DNA from: Fibrobacter sp. UWEL | GTDB taxonomy: Bacteria; Fibrobacterota; Fibrobacteria; Fibrobacterales; Fibrobacteraceae | Length of the DNA: 64,000 nucleotides | Reading direction: 5' to 3' | Assembly: GCF_900142535.1 (NCBI RefSeq) | Contig: NZ_FRBE01000011.1 | Coordinates: 61,276 to 125,275 of the forward strand | Shown here: positions 1 through 7,366 of the stretch, piece after piece | Position numbering within the stretch: the first letter of the stretch is position 1 | Layout: every line of letters begins with the position of its first letter | Notes under the pieces: generated by a model | What the model was told of the DNA's origin: nothing | Databases searched by the model: none | The model's input: the letters and a program-made list of their open reading frames with translations, nothing else | Made by a program: the position numbers and the translations under genes

Positions 1-1
1 T

Positions 2-328
2 GAAGGCACGGAAGTGACCTGGGGTAAATTCTGGAAAGCAATCAATGATTTGATTCTTGAAAAGCATTCTTCCATGACCAGCTCCGAAGACAAACGCCTT
101 GGCGCCTATTTCATCGTGGGCGAAGAAAAGACTGCGGAAGATGGGACCACCTATCGCGAAATTTTGAAGAAACTCTTTGGCGAGAAGGTGCTGGAGTATC
201 TTTGGGACGATGCTTTCAAATACAAGCGTAAGGAAGTGTTTAAGGAAGAATGCAAGTCTGTTGAATCGCTGATTGAAAAATTTACCAGCGGTGGTTTTCC
301 TGCGGTGTTCAAAAATCTGGAATTCTAG
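2..328 (+). CDS. LlaJI/McrB-like restriction GTPase subunit, C-terminal fragment
   Basis: The 5' end lies outside the window: the frame is open from base 2, and the GTG at 14 is probably an internal Val. What remains is a hydrophilic C-terminal tail of about 108 residues without recognisable motifs. The assignment is by context: it ends 10 bases before a LlaJI R2-like nuclease gene, and in LlaJI systems the McrB-like AAA+ GTPase (R1) precedes the nuclease (R2). The Walker motifs would lie upstream and cannot be seen. Reasonable as a partner call, weak from the fragment alone. Confidence 0.55.
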   Translation, partial: EGTEVTWGKFWKAINDLILEKHSSMTSSEDKRLGAYFIVGEEKTAEDGTTYREILKKLFGEKVLEYLWDDAFKYKRKEVFKEECKSVESLIEKFTSGGFPAVFKNLEF

Positions 329-338
329 GAAAACGTAA

Positions 339-1658
339 ATGTCTGTCGGTTTCAAAAACTTTTGCATTTTGCAAAATGATTTGCAGGATGCAAATGAAGG
401 ATTCGTAGGAGTAAAGTTTGCGGAAGGTAAACCGCAAATCTATTTCCCCTACGGATGTTTTCAGAATTTTGAAATCGTATCCGATAACGCTCCTTCTGAT
501 GAAGAACTTCGCCAAGCATTCGCCAGCTTGATGAACGTTCTCTCGGATCAAAGCTTGATAAGCGACGCGGAGAATTCCAACTACGCTTCGTCTCTTGAAT
601 TTGAAGCCAAACTGGATTTTCCGTTCCAGGAATTTTTCTATGTCCTTGATTATTACTTGAACTTTGGCTTGTACAAGGAAACGGAAAAAATCTACAAGCA
701 GGGCGTTCACGGAAAAGTCAATTGGAGCCGAACCATAAAGCATATCCGTCCGCAGGTTGTCGAAAGTGAGCGAGGCACGGAAATAGTTTATCTGAACTTG
801 ATCTCAAGTTGCAATTCTCAAAATGAAAATCAGCTTGTCTCTTTGATTCATGAATTCTGCGTGGCCCAGGCGCAAAGGCTGATTAGTCCGCTTTATGGCA
901 TCGATGCGGATGTTGAACCCACTCTTGATTTTGACTACGAACTTTTCTCTGCGGTACTCAACGAAAAATGTTCCAAGACGTTTAACGATCGCAAGCTACG
1001 GCTTTTCCATGCCATGCAAGTGATTGTAGAATACTTGCAAGGGAATGCGGTTGATGGCGCCTTAAGCGAGTATTGTTACGGTGTATCCAGTTTTGCCCCG
1101 GTCTGGGAAAGAATGCTGGACCGCATCTTCGGCAACATTCTTGAATGTGAAAAGAAGAATTTCAATCCACATTGCGAATGGCGTCTCGCGGGCGGTACAA
1201 GAAATGCAGACGACCAGAAATTCGCCATGCGTCCAGATACCATCATGCGGCTTGGCGAAGAGCTCTTTGTAGTTGATGCGAAATTCTACACCAGGAACAA
1301 TCTTCCCACGTCGAGTTCCATCAGCAAGCAAATCGTGTACGCGCAGTTTGTGGAGCAAAAGGGCTTCGCGAATCCCGACAAAATTTTCAACGTATTCCTG
1401 CTGCCGTATTGCTGTGACAGAGAAGACGTCTCGCAGAACCCCGGCCACTATAAAATGAACTTCCTAGGGACCGCCCATGCCGACTGGGTTGACAATTCCA
1501 AACCTTACCACAAAATCATCGGTGTTCAACTAGACGTAAGATCCGTAATGCGAGATTACCGCCGAAACGACATCGCGCAATACAAATTAGCGGAAATCGT
1601 GAAAGAAGCTTTGTGTCAAAGGAATAGTGATGATGTGTCAAAAAATGTGGTTATGTAA
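339..1658 (+). CDS. LlaJI-family restriction endonuclease subunit (R2-like)
   Basis: A 439-residue protein resembling the nuclease subunit of LlaJI-type restriction systems, which works with a GTP-driven McrB-like translocase. The C-terminal third has a PD-(D/E)XK-like core: RPDTIMRL followed about ten residues later by VVDAKFY (about residues 290-315), fitting a D...D-x-K active site. The N-terminal part is mixed alpha/beta and may handle target recognition. ATG at 339 follows an AGGA ten bases upstream and the gap to the upstream partner is 10 bases, so the two are probably one operon. A terminator follows at 1693. Any methylase would lie left of the window. Confidence 0.75.
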   Translation: MSVGFKNFCILQNDLQDANEGFVGVKFAEGKPQIYFPYGCFQNFEIVSDNAPSDEELRQAFASLMNVLSDQSLISDAENSNYASSLEFEAKLDFPFQEFFYVLDYYLNFGLYKETEKIYKQGVHGKVNWSRTIKHIRPQVVESERGTEIVYLNLISSCNSQNENQLVSLIHEFCVAQAQRLISPLYGIDADVEPTLDFDYELFSAVLNEKCSKTFNDRKLRLFHAMQVIVEYLQGNAVDGALSEYCYGVSSFAPVWERMLDRIFGNILECEKKNFNPHCEWRLAGGTRNADDQKFAMRPDTIMRLGEELFVVDAKFYTRNNLPTSSSISKQIVYAQFVEQKGFANPDKIFNVFLLPYCCDREDVSQNPGHYKMNFLGTAHADWVDNSKPYHKIIGVQLDVRSVMRDYRRNDIAQYKLAEIVKEALCQRNSDDVSKNVVM

Positions 1659-1692
1659 TCGCGACTCCGCAAGCCCCCTAAGTGAAAAAAAA

Positions 1693-1724
1693 GAAAACCT
1701 CGCATTTCTGCGAGGTTTCTTGTG
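1693..1724 (+). terminator. Intrinsic terminator after the restriction genes
   Basis: Perfect 10-bp stem AAACCTCGCA / TGCGAGGTTT with a TTTC loop, followed by a T-rich stretch and preceded by A-rich sequence, so it may act in both directions. Confidence 0.85.
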
Positions 1725-1798
1725 TTTTATAAGATTGGTTTAGATGGCGTCCTTTAAGATGATTCCGCCGTTTAAGTATCGATGGATGACTGAGTTGA

Positions 1799-1948
1799 TC
1801 AGCGTCTAGGACCTTTGACAACCAATTTCATTTTGCGAAATCTTTCTTCGGTCTCGTAGTCCCTCTTGAAATCGCCTCTTTCGATAGCCTCCATGAGCAC
1901 TCTTTCTTCTTCGTCAAGAGGCTTGTCTATCACTTCGTATTTTTTCAT
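1799..1948 (-). CDS. Small antitoxin-like protein, 49 aa
   Basis: A short gene read by hand: it begins MKKYEVIDKPLDEEERVLM and ends KLVVKGPRR. A strong ribosome site, AAAAGGAGGGC, sits just upstream of the ATG, which supports it being translated. Composition is highly charged (acidic first half, basic end). Short proteins opening with 'K-x-L-D-x-E-E-x-x-L-M' are often annotated as antitoxins of RelE- or BrnT-type toxins, but no toxin gene is adjacent on either side. It is therefore an orphan antitoxin-like gene or a small protein of unknown role. The family call is tentative. Confidence 0.65.
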   Translation of the reverse strand: MKKYEVIDKPLDEEERVLMEAIERGDFKRDYETEERFRKMKLVVKGPRR

Positions 1949-1974
1949 AAGCCCTCCTTTTGATGCTTTCTTGA

Positions 1975-2160
1975 CCTAAATGCGGTTATGCGTGATGCGT
2001 GAAAATTCTGGTGGCCGTCGCCATCGAATCGAAAACAATGTGATGGGATGATTCTGCAAAAATACTGGCAGGGGCCTACCCTGGCGTTACTTGGAAGCGG
2101 TGCTTCTATACCTGCGATATGGGGATGTTATGCCGGATTAAGTCCGGCATTTCTTTTGAT
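1975..2160 (+). ncRNA. Candidate structured RNA ending in a terminator
   Basis: The 350-base gap between the small gene and the TIGR02147 gene has no coding frame but several local hairpins: GGTGGC/GCCATC, CAGGG-GCCTA-CCCTG and GAAGC-GGT-GCTTC. It ends in a perfect ATGCCGGA/TCCGGCAT stem (2130-2150) followed by TTTCTTTTG, which looks like an intrinsic terminator although no protein gene precedes it on this strand. A small RNA is the simplest reading. No known RNA family was recognised. Confidence 0.3.
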
Positions 2161-2306
2161 GTTCTTGTATCGTATTTTTGAACAAAAAATTCTTAACGAT
2201 ACAAAATTTCTTTAAAATTCTTAAAAATCTAACGTTTGTGTGTTGTCAAAACATTGATTTTTTAATTTTGCTAGGTATATTTGTTCTTGGAGATTAGGAG
2301 GTCTTC

Positions 2307-3140
2307 ATGAAAAAAATCATTGAATATACGGATTACCGCAGATACATTGCAGATTACTATGCGGATCGGAAAACCCGTCGGTCATTTACCTGGCGCGAGT
2401 TTGCCAAGAGTGCCGGATTCTCTTCGCCAGTCTATCTAAAGCTGGTTGCCCAGGGCTTGTATAACTTGAGTGACGCCGCTGTTGAACGGGTTGCCGCTGC
2501 TATGGAACTGAAGGACTGGGAAGTCGACTACTTCAGAACTCTGGTCAACTTGAATCACGCGAAGGACGACGAATCCAGAAGAAACCTCTTCAACGAGATG
2601 CTTCGTATTGCAGCGATCCACAAGGCGACCGTCGTAGAAGGGGATTCCTTCCGATATTTTAGCGATTGGAAGAATCCTGTGATTCGCGAACTCGCTCCTG
2701 CTATGGCTGGTGCGAAACCCTTGGCCATGGCGCATGCGGTGCTGCCGAAAATTACGGCTGCTGAAGTTTCTGAAACTCTGGCTTTCTTGGTAAAGACGGG
2801 TCTTCTGGAAAAGAGTGCCGACGGAAGCTACCGCCAGACAGAACAGTTTGTGACGACGGGACCCATGGAAGTGACTCCGGTGGCTGTTCGCAATCTTCAC
2901 CGTCAGATGGGTGAACTTGCTCTGGAAACCATCGAGGGCGTATCTCAGGAGGAACGTCACTTTTCTGGACTTACCATGGGACTTTCCGAAAAGTCCTACA
3001 AGAAGGTTGTTCAGAAAACCGCTGAGTTCAGAAAAAGTGTGGCGGACATTGTTATGGCTGACGACAAGATGGAACGGGTCTATCGCTTGAATCTGCAACT
3101 GTTTCCGTTGTCAAAAAAAATTTCTGGGGAAAATAAATAG
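2307..3140 (+). CDS. TIGR02147/DUF4423 family protein, likely regulator
   Basis: A 277-residue member of a family expanded in Fibrobacter (TIGR02147). The opening, IIEYTDYRRYIADYYADRK followed by FTWREFAKSAGFSSPVYLKL, is the family hallmark: a helix-turn-helix-like segment at about residues 25-60, then a helical domain containing a winged segment near 165-190 (LVKTGLLEKSADGSYRQT). Members are assumed to regulate transcription, but this is not established here. ATG at 2307 has AGGAGGT seven bases upstream. It lies 9 bases ahead of a FISUMP lipoprotein gene, a common Fibrobacter pairing suggesting co-transcription. Confidence 0.85.
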   Translation: MKKIIEYTDYRRYIADYYADRKTRRSFTWREFAKSAGFSSPVYLKLVAQGLYNLSDAAVERVAAAMELKDWEVDYFRTLVNLNHAKDDESRRNLFNEMLRIAAIHKATVVEGDSFRYFSDWKNPVIRELAPAMAGAKPLAMAHAVLPKITAAEVSETLAFLVKTGLLEKSADGSYRQTEQFVTTGPMEVTPVAVRNLHRQMGELALETIEGVSQEERHFSGLTMGLSEKSYKKVVQKTAEFRKSVADIVMADDKMERVYRLNLQLFPLSKKISGENK

Positions 3141-3149
3141 GAGGATGTT

Positions 3150-4979
3150 ATGAAAAAATGGTTTAATAAAATAGGTGCAGGCCTAATGACTGTTACTGCC
3201 GTAGGAACAGCGGCGCTGATGGGCTGTGCGGATAATGGAAGCGACATGGCCAACAATGGCGTGTCCGAAGAAACGGGTATTGCACTGCGTGGATCTGTGC
3301 AGGTGGCTAGATTTTTGGAAGATACATCTAATCTTTCGCCGGATTCCCTGGTTCTTAGCGGGAACATTGCTGTCCAATCCTACAAGGTCGATAAAATTGA
3401 ATTCTGTGTTCTGGACGCCAAAACATTTGCTGTCTCTGAGGAATGCCTGATGTTAAAAATGGATGGCCAGACGGATTTTAGTCTGGAAATCGGAAACGTT
3501 GATTGGCAATACGGGCTCCTTAGGGTAATCGGAAGCTGGGCGGGGAAACAAAATACGGCCTATCAGGCTGTTGTTGAAAGAAATAATCCTTCCGTCGCCA
3601 ATGTGAATACGCTTACGGACTGGAAGTACCATCAGGTTCAGAAACTGGTGGAATCCGGCTCCACAGTTGAGCAGGCAATGGGACATGCAGAACGCGATAT
3701 TCTTGAATCGATTGGTGTTTACGGAGAATACAGTTCCTTTGGTCAAATGGATTTGAGCGGAGGAACAAGGTCTGATGCTGTATTGATGGCAGCGACCTTC
3801 CTGTTACCTAAACCGGGTGAATTTGAAAATGTTGCGGACTATAGTATTGGAATGGTTAGAGTTGATTATTTGTTTGGTTTTGTTCGCAGTCCTATTTTCT
3901 GGCAGTATCTGAATGTGGAACGTCCCGATGAAGATGTTGTAAATCTTGTGGAAAAATATGTGTCCAATTACATAGCGGAGTATTCTGATTTTGCCCGTTG
4001 TAATGAAGAAAACGAAGGTGAGAACTTGCCTATAACGGGTGATCTTGCCCGAAGATTACGATATGCCAAAGATTATAGTTTGGTGTGCGAAGATGGTCTT
4101 TGGGGATGGACCTCCCAGAAACTTGAACATACGGCAGGATCGATGAAGGATTCACGTGACGGTCGTGTTTATAAGACTACGTCCTTTACGGTAAACGGTG
4201 TTGTTCAAACCTGGATGGCAGAAGACTTGAAGTACGAATTACAGGGCTCCGTCTGCTTGCTGGGCGCCGACAGTCTTTGCGAAAAGTATGGCCGCCTTTA
4301 CACCTGGCCAGATGTAATGCTTTTGGATACAACTGGCTTTACTGGACCCATTGAAGGACATGGTTCTGTTGCTAATGTATCTGATAAAGAAGAAGTGAAC
4401 CAGTGCGTTGCAGATAATCTGAAGCTTTTTAGGGAAGACATGGAAGAGTATTATGATGCCGACTACGTCAATGATTCCGAATATGCTTTAGAATACGATA
4501 GTCTTGATGCCTACAAGGAATGCGTGGGATGGGGGCTACGTTATCAGGAAATGTTAGAAAATGTGAATGTTCAAAACCACCAAGGCATTTGCCCCGATGG
4601 CTGGAGAATTCCTACGGCAAAGGACTGGGAGCTTTTAGTGGAATATGCGGGAGGGAATGTTTTTGCAGTCAAGAATCTCCTTAAGGATGGAGAGTGGGGG
4701 ATAACTAAAGTTCGATTAGATGAGTATGGCAAATTGCAGATGAAAGTGAGGGCGCCCGATGCCATTGAATTTTCTGCGGTTCCAAATGTTTCTTCTAGCA
4801 ATGGTTTCTATGCGACCATCCCCAATGGAGGAGAAACTGGTGAGGATGACGATGGAAACGTTGAATTGTTAAACGTCATCTCGAACATTGCTTCCATCAA
4901 GAGGATCTCTGTTGGAATGAATTATTACGATGGAAGCCGACTCGAAAAGATGGGCGTCCGCTGCATCAAGGCGGAATAA
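3150..4979 (+). CDS. FISUMP-domain lipoprotein
   Basis: A 609-residue surface protein. The signal peptide ends in the lipobox ALMGC (Cys about residue 26), so it is probably lipid-anchored. The last 270 residues hold a 'Fibrobacter succinogenes major paralogous' domain (TIGR02145): DGRVYKTTSFTVNG, TWMAEDLKY, GRLYTW, then QGICPDGWRIPTAKDW and the terminal MGVRCIKAE. The middle part is family-specific and unassigned. The function of FISUMP proteins is unknown; similarity to sulfatase-modifying/lectin-like folds has been noted for related domains. AGGAGG precedes the ATG, and it probably shares a transcript with the regulator 9 bases upstream. A terminator follows at 5002. Confidence 0.9.
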   Translation: MKKWFNKIGAGLMTVTAVGTAALMGCADNGSDMANNGVSEETGIALRGSVQVARFLEDTSNLSPDSLVLSGNIAVQSYKVDKIEFCVLDAKTFAVSEECLMLKMDGQTDFSLEIGNVDWQYGLLRVIGSWAGKQNTAYQAVVERNNPSVANVNTLTDWKYHQVQKLVESGSTVEQAMGHAERDILESIGVYGEYSSFGQMDLSGGTRSDAVLMAATFLLPKPGEFENVADYSIGMVRVDYLFGFVRSPIFWQYLNVERPDEDVVNLVEKYVSNYIAEYSDFARCNEENEGENLPITGDLARRLRYAKDYSLVCEDGLWGWTSQKLEHTAGSMKDSRDGRVYKTTSFTVNGVVQTWMAEDLKYELQGSVCLLGADSLCEKYGRLYTWPDVMLLDTTGFTGPIEGHGSVANVSDKEEVNQCVADNLKLFREDMEEYYDADYVNDSEYALEYDSLDAYKECVGWGLRYQEMLENVNVQNHQGICPDGWRIPTAKDWELLVEYAGGNVFAVKNLLKDGEWGITKVRLDEYGKLQMKVRAPDAIEFSAVPNVSSSNGFYATIPNGGETGEDDDGNVELLNVISNIASIKRISVGMNYYDGSRLEKMGVRCIKAE

Positions 4980-5001
4980 AAGAACTGGTTAGGAGGAAGA
5001 G

Positions 5002-5029
5002 TCCCGCGGATGCGTCCGCGGGATTTTTT
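5002..5029 (+). terminator. Intrinsic terminator of the FISUMP operon
   Basis: CCCGCGGA-TGCG-TCCGCGGG perfect 8-bp stem followed by ATTTTTT. Confidence 0.9.
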
Positions 5030-5087
5030 CTCCGACATTCTCCAAAACGGTCATTTGCGAAATGGCGATTTGGTTTAGCAGCTGCAT

Positions 5088-5119
5088 TTTTAATTATACC
5101 GAATTCGGTACAATTAAAA
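5088..5119. repeat. 32-bp near-perfect palindrome
   Basis: Two 16-base arms meet without a spacer at GAATTC, with one mismatched pair (…TTATACCGAA / TTCGGTACAA…). It lies in the 200-base gap between the FISUMP terminator and the end of the DUF4143 ATPase gene. It could be an operator, a cruciform-forming site, or a weak terminator for the minus-strand gene; no T-run favours the last. Confidence 0.6.
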
Positions 5120-5233
5120 TCGGGATTGTAGAATATTAGAAGCGAAAATTGTGAAAAGGGAAATCTCGCGAAATAATGCGGCTATATCTAGCGAAAACGC
5201 GCTTAAAATGCTTTGAGTGATGCTCGGGAAAAA

Positions 5234-6412
5234 TTACAGTTCGTCCATCAACAAAAAGTCTTTTAGCTTGATGTGCCGGACTGTACTTGTGGAATAGTCA
5301 ATTTCGTCGTTTGTGATAAGGATCTTTTCGTGGAGATTGTCAAGTTCGGCGAATGCTCCCAATTCGCGGTCGTACGTGCCTTGATCAACGACGGAATAGG
5401 CCACTTGTATGAAGTACTTTTTTTGACCTTTTTGTGCGCAGAAGTCAATTTCTTGTTTGCCTGAATAAACGGTTAGAGAATAGCCCATGTAGAGCAATTC
5501 GTTGTAGACGACATTCTCCAAATTGTGGGTCAGGTCAAAGCGGTTGTCCATGACGCGGATGGAATTGAATGCTACGTCGGCGTTGTAAATCTTTTCAAAG
5601 AAGTTGAGTTCCCGTTTGGCCTTGGTGGAGTATTGCCTTATGGAACTTATGATGTAGGCTTCCTTAAGGTAGGCGAGGTATTTTGTGACCGTGTTAATGG
5701 AGCATTCCGAGAATTGCCCCTTGATGTAGTTGTAGATTGCTTTTGCTGAAAAAATCCTTGCGTTGGAAATCAAAACGTAGTTGGCTAGTTTTTTAAACAG
5801 TTCCTGTTTCTTGATCTTGTAACGGTTAATGATGTCGTTCAAGACGATTGTCTGGTCAAGATCGTTCAGGTATCGGCGAGTAGCGTCGTCGGAATCAAAT
5901 TCAAGACGCTTTGGGAAACCGCCATAGACAAGGTAGTCCGGGATGGTGGCCGTTTTCCCCAGTTGATCGCAGTACTCTACGATTTCTTTGTATACGAACG
6001 GATTTATTTGAAAAGCAACGTAGCGGCCGCTGAGTTCCTTCGTAAATTCCTTGGACAAAAGCTTGGAATTGGAGCCCGTGATGAAAACGGAGCAGTCCCG
6101 TAGGCGAAGTGTTTTGCATGCCTGTGCCCAGTCCCTCACGTTTTGGACTTCGTCAAGAAAAAGGTAGCACAAACCCTTGCGTCTTTTTTTCTCTACGTAT
6201 TCCAGCAGCGAGTCACAATCGCTGATGGTGTTGGCGACTGCTCGGTCCTCGAAATTGAGGTAGATGATGTTCTTGCTTTTTTTCCCGATTTCTTCCCTGA
6301 CCTGGTCGAGAACCACCGATTTACCGCACCGACGGATCCCGGTGATGATTTTTACCAGGTCGCTGCTGTAGAATTCTCGTATGGGCGCAATGTATTTTTC
6401 ACGGAAAATCAT
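5234..6412 (-). CDS. AAA_14/DUF4143 ATP-binding protein
   Basis: A 392-residue ATPase of the AAA_14 plus DUF4143 architecture. Walker A is TGIRRCGKS (about residues 25-33) and Walker B is CYLFLDEVQN (about 82-91). DUF4143 occupies roughly 195-350, with the typical NELLYMGY...GKQEIDFCAQKG stretch, reminiscent of a PD-(D/E)XK-like fold. Such genes are abundant and mobile in gut bacteria; their role is unknown. ATG at 6412 is preferred because it opens directly into the conserved N-terminus. The upstream region holds four alternating copies of a TGAAAACTTTT motif, suggesting self-regulation. A second family member is at 41331-42488. Confidence 0.85.
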   Translation of the reverse strand: MIFREKYIAPIREFYSSDLVKIITGIRRCGKSVVLDQVREEIGKKSKNIIYLNFEDRAVANTISDCDSLLEYVEKKRRKGLCYLFLDEVQNVRDWAQACKTLRLRDCSVFITGSNSKLLSKEFTKELSGRYVAFQINPFVYKEIVEYCDQLGKTATIPDYLVYGGFPKRLEFDSDDATRRYLNDLDQTIVLNDIINRYKIKKQELFKKLANYVLISNARIFSAKAIYNYIKGQFSECSINTVTKYLAYLKEAYIISSIRQYSTKAKRELNFFEKIYNADVAFNSIRVMDNRFDLTHNLENVVYNELLYMGYSLTVYSGKQEIDFCAQKGQKKYFIQVAYSVVDQGTYDRELGAFAELDNLHEKILITNDEIDYSTSTVRHIKLKDFLLMDEL

Positions 6413-6434
6413 AGAAATCCCTCGGGAAAAGAAA

Positions 6435-6511
6435 GTGAAAACTTTTTAATAAAAATACAAAAGTTTTCAGTTGAAGTGAAAACTTTTTTAAATACGAAGA
6501 AAAGTTTTCAG
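6435..6511. repeat. Four-copy inverted repeat array upstream of the ATPase gene
   Basis: GTGAAAACTTTTT (6435-6447), AAAAGTTTTCAG (6459-6470), GTGAAAACTTTTTT (6476-6489) and AAAAGTTTTCAG (6500-6511): one motif in alternating orientation starting about 22 bases upstream of the ATPase start. The arrangement looks like a cooperative operator overlapping the promoter. Confidence 0.7.
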
Positions 6512-6592
6512 ATGGACGTGTTGCAGGTTATGGACGGTCCTCCCTTGGTAAAGGGGAGAAAAGAAGAAAAACCTAATGAACGTCCGGAATTC

Positions 6593-6640
6593 GCAATCGC
6601 TTTGCGATTGCTCAGGGGTTCGGGGGCGTAGCCCCTGAGT
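6593..6640. repeat. Adjacent short hairpins
   Basis: GCAATCGC-TTT-GCGATTGC (6593-6611) is directly followed by CTCAGGGG...GCCCCTGAG (6611-6639). No gene uses this stretch; it resembles the GGGGGC/GCCCCC palindromes found again in the 34-kb tandem repeat. Confidence 0.6.
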
Positions 6641-6648
6641 GATAAAAA

Positions 6649-6677
6649 AGAAGCACTGCTTTTGCAGTGCTTCTTTT
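6649..6677 (-). terminator. Terminator downstream of tRNA-His
   Basis: AAGAAGCACTGC-TTTT-GCAGTGCTTCTT, a perfect 12-bp stem with A-run on one side and T-run on the other. It lies just past the 3' end of the minus-strand tRNA and could also act on the plus strand. Confidence 0.85.
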
Positions 6678-6681
6678 TTCG

Positions 6682-6756
6682 GGTGGATGACCGGACTCGA
6701 ACCGACAACATCCAGAATCACAATCTGGGACTCTAACCAATTGAGCTACATCCACC
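6682..6756 (-). tRNA. tRNA-His (GTG)
   Basis: The minus strand folds as a full cloverleaf: acceptor GTGGATG/CATCCAC, D-arm GCTCAATTGGTTAGAGT, anticodon arm CCAGA-TTGTGAT-TCTGG with anticodon GTG, and T-arm CGGTTCGAGTCCG. It carries the His-specific extra G at position -1 (6756) opposite C73 (6682). CCA is not encoded. Confidence 0.97.
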
Positions 6757-6770
6757 ATGAATGTGTGCCA

Positions 6771-6776
6771 AATATA
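6771..6776 (-). promoter_or_regulatory. -10 box of tRNA-His
   Basis: On the minus strand TATATTTGGC lies 15 bases before the tRNA 5' end, matching the TATATT-type -10 seen repeatedly in this window. It overlaps the T-run of the upstream gene's terminator. Confidence 0.5.
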
Positions 6777-6780
6777 AAAA

Positions 6781-6806
6781 AGCCACCCCGAATTTCAAGG
6801 GTGACT
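6781..6806 (-). terminator. Terminator of the zinc-ribbon gene
   Basis: On the minus strand AGTCACCC...GGGTGGCT (one G-T pair) followed by TTTTTT, 57 bases past the stop of the 6863-7228 gene. Confidence 0.7.
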
Positions 6807-6862
6807 CATACTTTTTTTTGAAAAACCTGCTTTTACTGCCTGCAGGGCCAAATTTCAAGGAA

Positions 6863-7228
6863 TTAGGCGTTTTTCATCTTGGACATGATGCGCAGGAAGT
6901 TGGAACGCTTGAAGTCGTTACGATGTTCGTCGCAGAAACGGGGGTAGATGTACTGCTTGGGGAAGATGCGGATGGTGAACTTCTCGTTGCAGCCTTCCAG
7001 ACAGCACTTGAAGGTCAGGTCCATGGATTCCGTGTAGTTGTGGCGGAAGATGATGTTCTTGGACTCGATGTTCTCGATGTCCTTCTTCTGCTTCTGACGC
7101 TGCTTGATGTCGCGGTGCAGTTCGCAGTACTTGGCGATCGGATGGCCCCAGAATTCGCGGCCGCAGCCCGGTTCCTGGCAGACTTTCAACTTAATACGCT
7201 TCTTTTTCTTGTACTTAGGTAACTGCAT
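6863..7228 (-). CDS. Small cysteine-rich (zinc-ribbon-like) protein, unknown
   Basis: A 121-residue very basic protein starting MQLPKYKKKKRIKLKVC. It has two similar Cys/His clusters: CQEPGCGREF...YCELHRD (about residues 17-42) and CCLEGCNEKF...FCDEHRND (about 74-105), each able to hold a zinc ion in a C-x4-C...C-x2-H pattern. The lysine-rich start suggests nucleic-acid binding. The frame stays open far upstream (to 7681), but that part is antisense to the next gene, and the ATG at 7228 with GAGGTC before it is the better start. No known family recognised. Confidence 0.75.
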   Translation of the reverse strand: MQLPKYKKKKRIKLKVCQEPGCGREFWGHPIAKYCELHRDIKQRQKQKKDIENIESKNIIFRHNYTESMDLTFKCCLEGCNEKFTIRIFPKQYIYPRFCDEHRNDFKRSNFLRIMSKMKNA

Positions 7229-7366
7229 AAAGACCTCATTTAAGAAAACAGGCGGGTGCGACCCCTTCCATTTTGTTAAAAGATAGTAAAAAATGAAAAA
7301 AAGTCGTACAAATGGCTTCATTACAACGTGTATATAGGGAGACATTTTTTTGATACGAGGTTTTTC

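Noticed and set aside
1975..2160. SRP (4.5S) RNA or 6S RNA
   Set aside because: A GGAAGC segment is present but the conserved SRP apical loop and paired helix are not, and there is no long 6S-like helix with central bubble.
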